In this document: piece by piece, positions 29,939 to 40,221 of the stretch
How positions within the stretch are numbered: the first letter of the stretch is position 1
Layout: each line of letters starts with the position of its first letter
Assembly: GCF_014191355.1 (NCBI RefSeq)
Contig: NZ_JACHWM010000001.1
Span: 310,001 to 374,000 of the forward strand
Length of the DNA stretch: 64,000 nt
From: Methylobacterium sp. R2-1
GTDB lineage: Bacteria; Pseudomonadota; Alphaproteobacteria; Rhizobiales; Beijerinckiaceae
Reading direction: 5' to 3'
Made by a program: the position numbers and the translations under genes
The notes under the pieces: model-generated
Databases searched by the model: none
Told to the model about the DNA's origin: nothing
The model's input: only the letters and a program-made list of their open reading frames with translations

Positions 29939-32900
29939 ATGATCGATCGCAGCGATCCGCAATGGTACCGTGACGCCATCATCTACCAGATCCACGTCAA
30001 GTCGTTCTTCGACTCGTCGAACGATGGGATCGGGGACTTCGAGGGGCTGACGCAGAAACTCGACTATGTCCGCGACCTCGGGGTCACGGCGATCTGGCTG
30101 ATGCCGTTCTACCCCTCGCCGCTGCGCGACGACGGCTACGACATCGCCGACTACCGCGACATCAACCCGTCCTACGGGACGATGGAGGATTTCCGCGGCT
30201 TCGTGGAAGCTGCCCACGAGCGCGGCCTGCGCGTCATCACCGAGCTGGTCATCAACCACACCTCGGACCAGCACCCCTGGTTCCAGCGCGCCCGTGAGGC
30301 GCCGGCGGGCTCGCCTGAGCGCGATTTCTACGTGTGGTCGGACACCGACGATAAATACTCCGACACGCGCATCATCTTCCTCGACACCGAGGTTTCGAAC
30401 TGGACCTGGGATCCGGTCGCCAAGCAGTATTTCTGGCACCGCTTCTACAGCCACCAGCCCGACCTGAACTTCGACAATCCGGCCGTGCTGGAGGCCGTGA
30501 TCGAGGTCATGCGCTACTGGCTCGACATGGGCGTCGATGGGCTGCGGCTCGACGCGATCCCCTACTTGATCGAGCGAGACGGCACGAACTGCGAGAACCT
30601 TTCCGAGACCCACGACGTCATCAAGGCGATCCGTGCGGCTCTCGACGCCGAGTATCCCGACCGGATGCTGCTGGCTGAAGCCAACCAGTGGCCGGAGGAG
30701 ACCGCGCAGTATTTCGGCGAAGGCGACGAATGCCACATGGCGTTTCACTTCCCGCTGATGCCGCGGATGTACATGGCGATCGCCCGGGAAGACCGGCATC
30801 CGATCACCGACATCATGCGCCAGACCCCGGAGATCCCCGAAGGGTGCCAATGGGCCATCTTTCTGCGCAACCATGACGAGCTGACGCTCGAAATGGTGAC
30901 GGCGGAAGAGCGTGATTATCTCTGGTCGTTCTACGCCGCCGAGCGGCGCGCCCGCATCAATCTCGGCATCCGCCGCCGCCTCGCGCCGCTGCTGGAGAAC
31001 GACCGGCGCAAGATCGAGCTGATGAAGTCGCTCGTCCTGTCGATGCCCGGCACGCCGGTGCTCTATTACGGCGACGAGATCGGCATGGGCGACAACATCT
31101 ATCTCGGCGACCGCGACGGCGTGCGCACGCCGATGCAGTGGTCGCCCGACCGCAATGGCGGCTTCTCGCGGGCCAACCCGCAGAAGCTGTTCCTGCCCGC
31201 GATTCAGGACCCGATCTACGGCTACGACGCGATCAACGTCGAGGCGCAGATCCAGGCGCAGACGTCGCTGCTGAACTGGACGCGGCGCATGATCGCGATC
31301 CGCAACAATTCGGTGGCGCTCGGTCGCGGTGCGATCCAGTTCCTCTATCCGACGAACCGCAAGGTGCTCGCCTGGATCCGCGAGCACGAGAACGAGCGCA
31401 TCCTCTGCGTCGCCAATCTCTCGCGGGCGCCGCAGGCGGTGCAGCTCGATCTCTCAGACCTGCGCGGGGCGATCCCGATCGAGCTGACCGGCGGCACCGC
31501 CTTCCCGGCGATCGGCGAACTGCCTTATCTGCTGACGCTCCCGGCCTACGGTTTCTACTGGTTCTCGCTCTCCGTCGCGAATACCGGCGAGATCGGCCCG
31601 CAGCCGCAGAGCCCTGAGCTCTTCACCCTGGTTCTGACCGGCGGCGTCGAAACCCTGATCAAGGGTCGCGAGCGCACCGCCTTCGAGCGCACCGTGGCTC
31701 CGCCCTTCATCGGCTCGCGCCGCTGGTTCGGCGCCAAGGGCTCGCGCATCAAGTCGGTGCAGGTCGATGACAGCGCGATAGTCAAGGACGCGTTGGGCGA
31801 GGGCAAGTTCCTGCTGCCGCGGGTGGCGGTGACGCTCGCGAACGGCGAGCGTCAGGACTACTTCGTGCCGCTGGCCGTCGAGGAAGGACGCGAGGACGAG
31901 ACGCTGATGGACCATGCGGTCGCCCGCGTGCGTCGCGGTCCCCGCACCGGCCTGCTCTACGAGGCCGCCGCAGCCGCGCCCTTCACGGTCGCCCTGATCG
32001 AGGCGATGCGCGGCGGCGTGACGATCCCGTCCGAGCGCGGCAGCATCGTCTTCTCCACGACCTCGGCTTACGACCCTGAGGTGCCGTTCGAGGTCGCCGA
32101 CGTGCGCCGCCTCTCGGCCGAGCAGAGCAACACCTCGATCGCCATCGGCGCGCGGATGATGCTCAAGCTCCTGCGCCGCCTCCAGCCGGGCACGCATCCG
32201 GAGATCGAGATCGGCCGCTTCCTCACCGAGGAGGCGCATTTCCCGAATACGCCCGCACTTCTCGGCGTCGTGGAACACGTGGCCGAGGACGGCACCCGCA
32301 CGGCGCTGGCGCTGCTCCAGAAGTTCGTCCTCAATCAGGGCGACGCCTGGACCTTGATGCTGGAAGGTCTGCGGCGCGACTTCGAGACCGTGGTGCTGGC
32401 ACCCGAGAGCGAGGCGCCGACGCCGGAAGACGCCTTCAATGCGCACCTGCGCTGGGCGGAGTTGCTGGGTCAGCGCACGGCCGAACTGCATCGCGCCTTC
32501 GCCATCGACACCGACAACCCGGCCTTTAAGGTCGAAGCGTTCGGCGAGGATGATCTCGCGGCGCTGGCGGACGACGCCCGCCATCAGGCCGCGCGCGCTT
32601 TCAAGGGGCTCGACGCGATCACCGCGTGGTCGCCCGGTTCGGCGAGCGAGGCGCTGGCCACCCGCCGCGACGAGGTCGAGGCGCTCATCAACGAGCTGGC
32701 CTCCGGCCCGCTGCGGGGCGCTACCAAGACCCGCATACACGGGGACTACCATCTCGGTCAGGTTCTCGCCTCCGAGGGCGATCTCATCATCGTCGATTTC
32801 GAGGGCGAGCCCTCGCGTCCGGTCGAGCAGCGCCGGGCGAAGTCCACGCCGCTGCGTGACGTGGCCGGCATGCTGCGCTCGTTCGCCTACGGCGCCGAGA

Positions 32901-33205
32901 CGGTGGTGCGCGAGATCGCGGCCCGCTTCGGCGATAGCGAGGAGCGGGCCCGCAACGCGGCGATCGCGTGGCGCGGCATGATCGATGCCGCGTTCCTCGA
33001 CGGCTACGGACAGGCCGTGGCCGGCAGCCGGGCTGCGGTCGAGGATGCGGACACGCATCGCGGCCTGCTGCGCCTGAGCCTGCTCACGAAGGCGCTCTAC
33101 GAGGTCGATTACGAGGTCAACAACCGCCCCGACTGGATCGAAATCCCAGCACGGGGTGTTCTCAACATATTGGATGAAGCCAAGCGCGACCGCGCTTCGG
33201 TGTGA
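29939..33205 (+). CDS. treS: TreS-Mak fusion: trehalose synthase / maltokinase
   Basis: A 1088-residue bifunctional enzyme. Residues 1-545 are trehalose synthase (YRDAIIYQIHVKSFFDS, LVINHTSDQHPWF, GLRLDAIPYL, LLAEANQWPEE, LRNHDELTLE), which interconverts trehalose and maltose. Residues about 570-1088 are a maltokinase (Pep2-like) with PPFIGSRRWFGAKG and the kinase loop IHGDYHLGQVL followed by IVDFEGEPSRP. It phosphorylates the maltose to maltose-1-phosphate, the GlgE substrate. This fused arrangement is known in several bacteria. The gene lies between glgE and glgB. Confidence 0.95.
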   Translation: MIDRSDPQWYRDAIIYQIHVKSFFDSSNDGIGDFEGLTQKLDYVRDLGVTAIWLMPFYPSPLRDDGYDIADYRDINPSYGTMEDFRGFVEAAHERGLRVITELVINHTSDQHPWFQRAREAPAGSPERDFYVWSDTDDKYSDTRIIFLDTEVSNWTWDPVAKQYFWHRFYSHQPDLNFDNPAVLEAVIEVMRYWLDMGVDGLRLDAIPYLIERDGTNCENLSETHDVIKAIRAALDAEYPDRMLLAEANQWPEETAQYFGEGDECHMAFHFPLMPRMYMAIAREDRHPITDIMRQTPEIPEGCQWAIFLRNHDELTLEMVTAEERDYLWSFYAAERRARINLGIRRRLAPLLENDRRKIELMKSLVLSMPGTPVLYYGDEIGMGDNIYLGDRDGVRTPMQWSPDRNGGFSRANPQKLFLPAIQDPIYGYDAINVEAQIQAQTSLLNWTRRMIAIRNNSVALGRGAIQFLYPTNRKVLAWIREHENERILCVANLSRAPQAVQLDLSDLRGAIPIELTGGTAFPAIGELPYLLTLPAYGFYWFSLSVANTGEIGPQPQSPELFTLVLTGGVETLIKGRERTAFERTVAPPFIGSRRWFGAKGSRIKSVQVDDSAIVKDALGEGKFLLPRVAVTLANGERQDYFVPLAVEEGREDETLMDHAVARVRRGPRTGLLYEAAAAAPFTVALIEAMRGGVTIPSERGSIVFSTTSAYDPEVPFEVADVRRLSAEQSNTSIAIGARMMLKLLRRLQPGTHPEIEIGRFLTEEAHFPNTPALLGVVEHVAEDGTRTALALLQKFVLNQGDAWTLMLEGLRRDFETVVLAPESEAPTPEDAFNAHLRWAELLGQRTAELHRAFAIDTDNPAFKVEAFGEDDLAALADDARHQAARAFKGLDAITAWSPGSASEALATRRDEVEALINELASGPLRGATKTRIHGDYHLGQVLASEGDLIIVDFEGEPSRPVEQRRAKSTPLRDVAGMLRSFAYGAETVVREIAARFGDSEERARNAAIAWRGMIDAAFLDGYGQAVAGSRAAVEDADTHRGLLRLSLLTKALYEVDYEVNNRPDWIEIPARGVLNILDEAKRDRASV

Positions 33206-33267
33206 CCTGCGCGCTCCCGCGCCTCATCCTGCATCGGCCCGGGAGTGCTTCCGAGAGAGGTGACTGA

Positions 33268-35625
33268 ATGACGTCTCTGGACGACAAGGCCGCGGCTCGC
33301 AACGAGGGGCCGTCTGCCACAAACGTCCCGAACAGGTCAGGCTCGGCCGAGGCGCCTCGCGCGCCCCGGTCGGCGGATGCGCTCGGCGGTGACGGGGGGG
33401 CGCCCCGCGTGGGCCGTCCCGCATCTCAGCCGCGCGATACGCACCTCCACCCCGATGCCATCGCCGCCATGATGGCGGCGGATCACGGCGATGCCTTCGG
33501 TATACTCGGCCCGCACGAGGTCGGGCCTGGGGCCTGGGAGATCCGCGCCATCCTGCCCGAGGCAAAGGCAGCCCGCCTGATCACGGGCGGACAGAGCATC
33601 CCGTTCGAGCGTCTCCATCCCGACGGGTTCTATGTCGCGACCGTGAAGGGCGAGGGCCGTCCCCTCTACGAGATCGAAGTCGAGACCTGGGATGGTAGCA
33701 GTGCCCGCCGGCATGATCCCTACGGCTTCGGCCCCTCGCTCGAACAGAGTGAGATCGACGGTCTGCGCCAGATCGGCAGCAACCTTGTCTATCGCGTGCT
33801 CGGCGCCCATGCCGGTGAGCTCGACGGCATCTCCGGCTTCCGCTTCGCGGTCTGGGCACCGAACGCCCGCCGTGTCAGCGTGGTCGGCGACTTCAACGAT
33901 TGGGACGGCCGGCGCCACCCGATGCGGCTGTGGCTGAACGGTGGCGTGTGGGAGCTGTTCGTGCCGGGTCTTAAGGCCGGGCAGAATTACAAGTTCGAGA
34001 TCCGCGGCCCCGACGGGTCACTGCTGCCGCTCAAGGCCGACCCGGTCGCCTTCCGCGCCCAGCACCCGCCGCAGACAGCGTCCGTGCTGCAGGGCCTGAA
34101 CGAGCCGCAATGGCACGACAGCGCCTGGATGGACACACGCGGTGAGAAAGACCCGCGTCACGCCGCCATGTCGGTCTACGAGGTGCATCTCGGCTCCTGG
34201 GCGCGGGTGCCCGGCGAGGGCAACCGATACCTGACCTATAAGGAGCTGTCCGAGCGCCTGATCCCCTACGTCAAGGAACTCGGCTTCACGCATATCGAGC
34301 TGCTGCCGATCACTGAATACCCGTTCGACGGTTCATGGGGCTATCAGCCGGTCTCGCTGTTCGCGCCGACCAGCCGCTTCGGCACGCCCGACGACTTCGT
34401 CGCCTTCGTCAACGCAACGCACGAGGCCGGTATCGGCATCCTGCTCGACTGGGTACCGGGCCACTTCCCCCTCGACGCCCACGGGCTCGGTCTATTCGAC
34501 GGCACGCATCTCTACGAGCACGCCGACCCGCGTCAGGGCTTCCACCAGGATTGGGGCACCTACATCTACAATTTCGGCCGCACGGAGGTCTCCGCCTTCC
34601 TCACGGCCAATGCCCGGTTCTGGCTGGAGCATTACCATCTCGACGGCCTGCGCGTGGATGCCGTGGCCTCGATGCTCTACCTCGACTACTCGCGGCGGGC
34701 GGGCGAGTGGATTCCGAATCAGTACGGCGGCAACGAGAACCTCGACGCCATCAACTTCATGCGCAAGACCAACGAGGCGACCTACAGCCACGCCCCCGGC
34801 ACCATCACCGTGGCCGAGGAATCGACCTCATGGCCCGGCGTCTCGCACCCGACCTACACGGGCGGCCTCGGCTTCGGATTCAAGTGGAACATGGGGTGGA
34901 TGCACGACACCCTGAAATACATGTCCGAGGATCCGATCCATCGGCGCTACCACCACCACAACCTGACCTTCGGCCTGCTCTACGCCTTCTCGGAAAACTT
35001 CGTGCTGCCGCTGTCTCACGACGAGGTGGTGCATGGAAAGGGCTCGCTGCTCGGCAAGATGCCGGGTGACCGTTGGCAGAAGTTTGCCAACCTGCGCGCC
35101 TATTTCGGCTTCATGTGGGGCCATCCCGGCAAGAAGCTGCTCTTCATGGGCGGTGAGTTCGGTCAGGAGCGTGAATGGAACCACAACCAGTCGCTCGACT
35201 GGCATCTGCTCGACGATCCGCTGCATGGCGGCGTCAAGGATCTGATTCGCGACCTCAACCACGTCTACACCTCGACGCCGGCCCTCTACGCCCGCGACGT
35301 CGAGCCGGGCGGCTTCCAGTGGCTGGTGGCGGACGATTCCGACAACTCGGTCATCGCCTGGGCCCGCAAGGGCAAGGCGGAGGGCGAAGTCGCCATCGTG
35401 GTCTCGAACTTCACGCCGGTGCCGCGTGAGGGCTACCGCGTCGGCGTGCCGGCCGCTGGCTACTACCGCGAGGCGATCAACTCGGACGCCGAGCGCTACG
35501 GGGGCTCGAATGTCGGCAACATGGGTGGCGTGCAGAGCCAAGCCGAGCAGAGCCATGGCCAGCCGCACTCGCTGAGCCTGACCCTGCCGCCGCTCTCGAC
35601 CCTGATCCTGATCCGCGAAGGCTGA
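33268..35625 (+). CDS. glgB: 1,4-alpha-glucan branching enzyme GlgB
   Basis: GlgB makes alpha-1,6 branches in glycogen-like glucan. The 785-residue enzyme has a disordered N-terminus of about 60 residues, an N-terminal beta domain (about 65-160), a CBM48 ([20 protein letters not shown]), and the GH13 barrel with [26 protein letters not shown] and [14 protein letters not shown]. The C-terminal beta domain ends in LPPLSTLIL. An AGAGGTG ribosome site precedes the ATG. It closes the operon and completes the TreS-Mak-GlgE-GlgB route. Confidence 0.95.
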   Translation: MTSLDDKAAARNEGPSATNVPNRSGSAEAPRAPRSADALGGDGGAPRVGRPASQPRDTHLHPDAIAAMMAADHGDAFGILGPHEVGPGAWEIRAILPEAKAARLITGGQSIPFERLHPDGFYVATVKGEGRPLYEIEVETWDGSSARRHDPYGFGPSLEQSEIDGLRQIGSNLVYRVLGAHAGELDGISGFRFAVWAPNARRVSVVGDFNDWDGRRHPMRLWLNGGVWELFVPGLKAGQNYKFEIRGPDGSLLPLKADPVAFRAQHPPQTASVLQGLNEPQWHDSAWMDTRGEKDPRHAAMSVYEVHLGSWARVPGEGNRYLTYKELSERLIPYVKELGFTHIELLPITEYPFDGSWGYQPVSLFAPTSRFGTPDDFVAFVNATHEAGIGILLDWVPGHFPLDAHGLGLFDGTHLYEHADPRQGFHQDWGTYIYNFGRTEVSAFLTANARFWLEHYHLDGLRVDAVASMLYLDYSRRAGEWIPNQYGGNENLDAINFMRKTNEATYSHAPGTITVAEESTSWPGVSHPTYTGGLGFGFKWNMGWMHDTLKYMSEDPIHRRYHHHNLTFGLLYAFSENFVLPLSHDEVVHGKGSLLGKMPGDRWQKFANLRAYFGFMWGHPGKKLLFMGGEFGQEREWNHNQSLDWHLLDDPLHGGVKDLIRDLNHVYTSTPALYARDVEPGGFQWLVADDSDNSVIAWARKGKAEGEVAIVVSNFTPVPREGYRVGVPAAGYYREAINSDAERYGGSNVGNMGGVQSQAEQSHGQPHSLSLTLPPLSTLILIREG

Positions 35626-35636
35626 CCCTTTCTTCT

Positions 35637-35661
35637 CCCGGAGCGGCTCAGCCGCTCCGGG
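35637..35661. terminator. Hairpin between glgB and ynfA
   Basis: CCCGGAGCGGC pairs perfectly with GCCGCTCCGGG (11 pairs, loop TCA). It starts 11 bases after the glgB stop, and its loop is exactly the ynfA stop codon on the other strand. No T-run on either side, so it is probably a shared hairpin for convergent genes. Confidence 0.5.
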
Positions 35662-35977
35662 GGCCAAACAGGATCACGGCCATGCCGGCGAGGCAGATCG
35701 CTCCGCCTGCCAGATCCCACCGGTCGGGCCGGTGACCCTCGATGCCCCAGAGCCAGAGGATCGAGGCGACGATGTAGACGCCGCCATAGGCGGCATAGGC
35801 TCGGCCCGCCGCCTCGCTCTCGACCAGGGTGAGGAGCCACGCGAACAATGCTAGCGAGACGAGCCCCGGCGCGATCCACCAAGCGGATCGCCCGAGCCGC
35901 AACCACGCCCAGAACGCGAAGCACCCGGCGATCTCCGCCAGGGCGGCCCCTGAATAGGCGAGAAGGGTTCTGCTCAT
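35648..35977 (-). CDS. ynfA: YnfA/UPF0060 family small membrane protein
   Basis: A 109-residue inner-membrane protein with four hydrophobic segments and the family motifs [24 protein letters not shown] and the C-terminal [17 protein letters not shown]0060 proteins resemble small multidrug transporters; their substrate is uncertain. It is monocistronic on the minus strand and convergent with glgB. Confidence 0.9.
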   Translation of the reverse strand: MSRTLLAYSGAALAEIAGCFAFWAWLRLGRSAWWIAPGLVSLALFAWLLTLVESEAAGRAYAAYGGVYIVASILWLWGIEGHRPDRWDLAGGAICLAGMAVILFGPRSG

Positions 35978-36069
35978 CGGCTACGCTTGGCGCGGTTCAC
36001 CCCTGGTGCCAAGTCATGTCGGCCGCTCGAAGGACCGGATGTCGGTGGCCGGATCGGTGGTGCGGCCCG

Positions 36070-36342
36070 CTACGCATCGTCCTCCGGTGCGAACACTTCA
36101 CCTTTCTCAGCAAGCCGAACGTTGTTGCGATCGGCGGGCAGATCCCGCAGGTCGCGGTAGTCCCTGAGCAGCCGATGCAGATCGAGCCGGGCCGGATCGG
36201 ACGGCTCGGGCGCTCCGGGATCGAAGCCCTCCACCGCGGTTTCCACGCGCCGATCCAAGACGGCTCGATCCTGCGGGTCGAGTCCCTCGATGCGCGCCAG
36301 AAGGTCGGCGATCGCCGCGCGCTTCGTCTCCAGTTCGGTCAT
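36070..36342 (-). CDS. Small hypothetical protein
   Basis: A 90-residue acidic protein with no membrane segment or cysteine. A predicted helical N-terminus (TELETKRAAIADLLARIEG) is followed by a Pro/Asp-rich linker and an acidic end (GEVFAPEDDA). I do not recognise a family. The ATG at 36342 is preferred; a GTG two codons upstream is possible. It is divergent from the SPL-like gene. Confidence 0.55.
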   Translation of the reverse strand: MTELETKRAAIADLLARIEGLDPQDRAVLDRRVETAVEGFDPGAPEPSDPARLDLHRLLRDYRDLRDLPADRNNVRLAEKGEVFAPEDDA

Positions 36343-36446
36343 GTCCACCCCGCAGTTTCCTCGCGCGGAAACAGCGTTTGAGCCTATCCTCGGTTCCGAA
36401 GCGACGCACCCTCGGACCCTCGACAGATGGCGCGGGTTGGTGCGGC

Positions 36447-37559
36447 ATGACTCTGCTCCTGACCGAGGAAACGCACACTCGACAGACGGATCGCCGGCGT
36501 CCTACCCGGCTCTGGCATCCGCGCCGCGTGCTGGTGACGCCGGAAGCCCTCGATCACGCGCATGGACGACAGATCGTGGCGCGAGCGGAAGCCCTCGGGC
36601 TTCCGATCGAGCGGCTGAAGAACAACCGGCTCACCGGTCTGCGCGACGAGAATCCGCGGCGGGCCTATGCTCAGGCCAAGGCGACGCTCGCCGTCGTCAC
36701 GGCCCCGCCGACGAAGCTGAAACTCCAGCCGATTCCGCCGAGCGCCGACTGGCGCTTCGATCTCGCCGAGGGCTGCCCGGCGCATTGCCAGTACTGCTAT
36801 CTCGCCGGCTCGCTGTCAGGGCCGCCGGTCACCCGCGTCTACGCCAACCTCGACGCGATCCTCGGCAATCTCGAAAGCTATCTCGGCCAAGGCGGGGTCA
36901 CCAGCGCCTCAGAGGCGCGCGCGGCGGAAGGCACCACCTTCGAGGCGTCCTGCTATACCGATCCGCTCGGAATCGAGCATCTCACCGGATCGCTCTCGGC
37001 GGCAATCCGCCATTTCGGTGCCTGGGAGGCACCGGTGCAACTCCGCTTCACGACCAAGTTTGCCGCGGTCGAGCCGCTTCTGGACCTGCCGCATCGCGGC
37101 CGCACCCGGATCCGCTTCTCGGTCAACGCTGCCGCAGCCGCACATTACGAGGGCGGCACCGCGCCGCTCGCCGACCGGCTCTCTGCCATGGGCGCGCTCG
37201 CCCGCGCCGGCTACCCCGTCGGCCTGACCATCGCGCCGATCCTGCCGGTCCAGGATTGGCCGGACGCCTATGACGTCCTGTTGCGCGCCGCGGCCGCTAC
37301 GCTGGCCGAGGTGAAGGAGCCCGACTTGACGGTCGAACTCATCACCCACCGCTTTACACCGGGCTCGAAGACGGTGTTGGAGAGCTGGTATCCCGGCTCC
37401 GATCTGCCGATGCGGGAGGCAGAGCGGACGCGAAAGCTCACCAAGTTCGGCTCGGTGAAGTACGTGTTTCCCAATGAGCTGATGAAGGCGATACGGGCGC
37501 ATCTCACGGAGCGGGTCGCAGTCCGTCTGCCCTTCGCGCGCATCCTCTATTGGACTTAA
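36447..37559 (+). CDS. Spore photoproduct lyase-family radical SAM protein
   Basis: A 370-residue radical SAM protein. The [4Fe-4S] motif CPAHCQYC uses Cys110, Cys114 and Cys117. A further cysteine in FEASCYTDPLGIEHLTG (Cys169) lies about where SplB enzymes have the cysteine needed for hydrogen return. The family members best known repair the spore photoproduct 5-thyminyl-5,6-dihydrothymine in Bacillus. This organism type does not sporulate, so the natural lesion here is unknown. I chose the ATG at 36447. The last four bases overlap the stop of the endonuclease III gene on the other strand. Confidence 0.82.
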   Translation: MTLLLTEETHTRQTDRRRPTRLWHPRRVLVTPEALDHAHGRQIVARAEALGLPIERLKNNRLTGLRDENPRRAYAQAKATLAVVTAPPTKLKLQPIPPSADWRFDLAEGCPAHCQYCYLAGSLSGPPVTRVYANLDAILGNLESYLGQGGVTSASEARAAEGTTFEASCYTDPLGIEHLTGSLSAAIRHFGAWEAPVQLRFTTKFAAVEPLLDLPHRGRTRIRFSVNAAAAAHYEGGTAPLADRLSAMGALARAGYPVGLTIAPILPVQDWPDAYDVLLRAAAATLAEVKEPDLTVELITHRFTPGSKTVLESWYPGSDLPMREAERTRKLTKFGSVKYVFPNELMKAIRAHLTERVAVRLPFARILYWT

Positions 37560-38332
37560 GGCCGCTCGGTCGCGGTCACCCCCCGTGCTTGGCCCGTCGG
37601 GCAGATGTCGAGCAGCACGCAGCGCCCGCAGGCCGGCGAGCGGTGGAAGCAGACGCGCTGCCCGTGCATCATCAGCACTTCGTGATTGTCGTAGAGCGTC
37701 TGCGCCGACCAATTGTCGGGTAGTTGTGCCCGCAGCACCGCGTGGCTCGGGCCGACATCGAGTTTAGGGCCGATCAGCCCGGTGCGCTGCGCGACGCGAT
37801 GGTGGTGGCTGTCCACCGGCAGGGCCGGCATGCGCAGCGTCGAGAAGGACAAAGCGGCCGCACTCGTCTTCGGCCCGATGCCGGGGATGGCTTCGAGCCA
37901 GCCGCGCGCCTCATCGACGCTCATCGCCTGCAGGAAATCGAGGGAAAGCGTACCTACCCGCTCCCGCACGGCGCTCAGAACCGCCTTGATGCGCGGCGCT
38001 TTCAATTCCGGCCATGTGACGCCACGGATCGTCTCCTCGATCTCCGCCACGCCAGCCTTCTCGACCGCCGCCCAATCGGGCCAGCGCGTCCGCAGCGCCT
38101 TGAAGGCGCGGCCGGACTCGGCGTTCCGCGTCCGGTGCGAGAGCAGCGAGGAGATCAGCTCCGAGAGCGGATCGAGACTGTGGAAGTATGGGATCGGACA
38201 ATCGTAGACGCCGCAGAGACGGCGATGAATTTCAAGCGCCTTGTCCTTAAGGGTCTCGGATGCCGCAGCCGGGGCTTGGCGGCGTTGGCGACGGGGCGCG
38301 GCTGGGAGGGCGGTATCGGGAAACAGCGGCAT
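37556..38332 (-). CDS. nth: Endonuclease III-family DNA glycosylase
   Basis: A 258-residue HhH-GPD DNA repair enzyme. It has the helix-hairpin-helix LEAIPGIGPKTSAAAL with the catalytic lysine, the catalytic aspartate in PVDSHHHRV, and a C-terminal [4Fe-4S] loop C-x6-C-x2-C-x5-C (CFHRSPACGRCVLLDIC). Endonuclease III removes oxidised pyrimidines. The sequence is divergent from classical Nth (SSLLSHRTRN instead of the usual LSAQTTD-type motif), so it may be a second, specialised paralogue. It converges on the SPL-like gene with overlapping stops. Confidence 0.85.
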   Translation of the reverse strand: MPLFPDTALPAAPRRQRRQAPAAASETLKDKALEIHRRLCGVYDCPIPYFHSLDPLSELISSLLSHRTRNAESGRAFKALRTRWPDWAAVEKAGVAEIEETIRGVTWPELKAPRIKAVLSAVRERVGTLSLDFLQAMSVDEARGWLEAIPGIGPKTSAAALSFSTLRMPALPVDSHHHRVAQRTGLIGPKLDVGPSHAVLRAQLPDNWSAQTLYDNHEVLMMHGQRVCFHRSPACGRCVLLDICPTGQARGVTATERP

Positions 38333-38406
38333 GAACGCCGAATCCGTGTGGGGATTCGGCGGTTCCGGGCCCGCGACAAGGCGCCTCCTTCGATCCGATC
38401 TCGGTA

Positions 38407-39156
38407 CTACTTGGCTAGCGCGTAGATGTTGATGTCGAGCCGGTCGTCGGCTCCCTCGCCGAGATCGGTCACGTATTCTTCGAGGAAGCGGTCCTGAACC
38501 GGGATCTCCTTCGCATCGAGGTAGGCGATCAACGTCTCGTACGTGCCGTCGATCTCCTCATAGGTGCCGCTATGCTTGTATCGCAGCGCCTTTCCGCTCG
38601 GGCTTGAACCGAATTTCACCTCGCTACCTTCCGCGCCCGGCGCGGGTGCGGCCTCGATCGGGATCATCGCCTCGTACTGGAAGCCGTCATCCTCGGTCTT
38701 GGTGAACAGAGCGATCGGCCGGCCCGATGGCTTGAGGTTCAGCTTGGCCAGCGCCTCGCCGATGGTCTTGAACGATTTTCGCAGGTTCGCCCGCGCTTCG
38801 TCCCACTTGGTCGAGCCGGCGAGGATCGCCACAGGCTTGGCCGGCAGTGTCACCTCGTCAACGTCGTTCGGCTCGCCGGGCGTCGTCACGAGCGTCGGCA
38901 GCGTCGAGGGTGGCGGCGTGACCGTCTGCGCCGCGCCGGACTGCGCCGGCCGGGGGATCGGCACCTGCTGGGGCGCGGGTGCTGCCGGATCGGGTCCGGA
39001 TTTCGAGGTGTCCGGCACGGTCGTCGTCGGCAGCGGGTTCGTCTCGGCGGGGGAGGGGGCGGTGCTGGGTGGTGGTGCGTTCTGGGCGACCGTCACGGAG
39101 GTCAGGGCGGGGACGAGAGCGAGGAGGCCCGCGGCGAGGGTGACGAGACGGGTCAA
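38407..39156 (-). CDS. Exported GyrI-like (effector-binding domain) protein
   Basis: A 249-residue protein with a signal peptide ([20 protein letters not shown], cleavage after VAQ), a Pro/Thr/Ser-rich linker (about 25-95), and a C-terminal domain with [36 protein letters not shown] and [20 protein letters not shown]. That pattern fits the GyrI-like/SOUL-related effector-binding fold, usually cytoplasmic but here apparently periplasmic. I chose the TTG at 39156 because it begins the signal peptide and has GGAG eight bases upstream. A longer frame from 39369 would overlap dapF and is not protein-like. Confidence 0.68.
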   Translation of the reverse strand: MTRLVTLAAGLLALVPALTSVTVAQNAPPPSTAPSPAETNPLPTTTVPDTSKSGPDPAAPAPQQVPIPRPAQSGAAQTVTPPPSTLPTLVTTPGEPNDVDEVTLPAKPVAILAGSTKWDEARANLRKSFKTIGEALAKLNLKPSGRPIALFTKTEDDGFQYEAMIPIEAAPAPGAEGSEVKFGSSPSGKALRYKHSGTYEEIDGTYETLIAYLDAKEIPVQDRFLEEYVTDLGEGADDRLDINIYALAK

Positions 39157-39330
39157 GGCGGTGAGGCTCCGATTGGCCGATCGCGACAGGGTAGGGCCGA
39201 AACGCGCCCCGCGCGAGACCGTTGCGGCGCGACGTTGCAGCCGCCCGCTTCCGACTCGCGGCCGGCCGGCTTTTGCCATATACGCCGCGCCAACCCCCAC
39301 ATGTCCGCAGACAAGGTCGTCAGAGGTCCG

Positions 39331-40221
39331 ATGAGCCCTCTCGCAGATCGCCGCTTCCTGAAGATGCACGGCGCCGGCAACGCCATCGTCGTGCTCGACC
39401 TACGCGGCACTTCGATTCGCGTTACCCCGGCCGAGGCTCGCGCCATCGCCGCCGACGTGCATTCGCATTTCGACCAGCTCATGGTCGTGCATGATCCCGT
39501 CACGCCGGGCACCGATGCCTTCATGCGCATCTACAACACCGACGGCTCGGAATCGGGTGCCTGCGGCAACGGTACCCGCTGCGTCGGCTACGCACTGCTC
39601 GATGATCCGGCCATGGCGCGGCCCGCCGAGAACGGCGCCCTCACGCTGGAGACGATGGCGGGGCTGGTTGCGGTGAAGCGCATCACCGACCGCTCGTTCA
39701 CCGTCGATATGGGCCAGCCGCGCCTGCGTTGGGACGAGATTCCGCTGGCCGAGCCCTTCCCCGACACGCGCCGCATCGAGCTGCAGGTCGGGCCGATCGA
39801 CGATCCGATCCTGCATTCACCCGCTGCTGTGAGCATGGGCAACCCGCACGCGATCTTCTTCGTCGAGCGCGATCCGGACAGCTACGACCTCGGCCGCATC
39901 GGACCGCTGCTCGAAGCGCACCCGATCTTTCCGGAGCGGGCCAACATCTCCATCGCCCAGGTGACCGGCCGCGACACGATCAAGCTGCGGGTGTGGGAGC
40001 GCGGCGCCGGCTTGACGCTCGCCTGCGGCACCGCGGCCTGCGCCACGGTGGTGGCGGCCTCCCGCCTGCGCATGATCGGCCGCGCCGCCCGTGTGGCGCT
40101 GCCCGGCGGGGAACTCTCGATCGAGTGGCGCGCCGACGACCACGTGCTGATGACTGGCCCGGTCTTCCTCGAAGGCGAGGGCACCTTCGCGCCCGAGCTG
40201 TTTGCCGGGCTCGACGGGTGA
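39331..40221 (+). CDS. dapF: Diaminopimelate epimerase
   Basis: DapF converts LL- to meso-diaminopimelate for lysine and peptidoglycan. The 296-residue enzyme has both catalytic cysteines: Cys78 in [10 protein letters not shown] and Cys232 in LACGTAAC. It begins with [18 protein letters not shown], typical of alphaproteobacteria. AGAGG precedes the ATG at 39331; an ATG at 39301 is an alternative. It overlaps mtaB by four bases (GTGA). Confidence 0.95.
   Translation: MSPLADRRFLKMHGAGNAIVVLDLRGTSIRVTPAEARAIAADVHSHFDQLMVVHDPVTPGTDAFMRIYNTDGSESGACGNGTRCVGYALLDDPAMARPAENGALTLETMAGLVAVKRITDRSFTVDMGQPRLRWDEIPLAEPFPDTRRIELQVGPIDDPILHSPAAVSMGNPHAIFFVERDPDSYDLGRIGPLLEAHPIFPERANISIAQVTGRDTIKLRVWERGAGLTLACGTAACATVVAASRLRMIGRAARVALPGGELSIEWRADDHVLMTGPVFLEGEGTFAPELFAGLDG

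Noticed and set aside
39729..40217. Upstream extension of mtaB through dapF
   Set aside because: It is an off-frame reading of dapF; the family N-terminus begins at the GTG at 40218.
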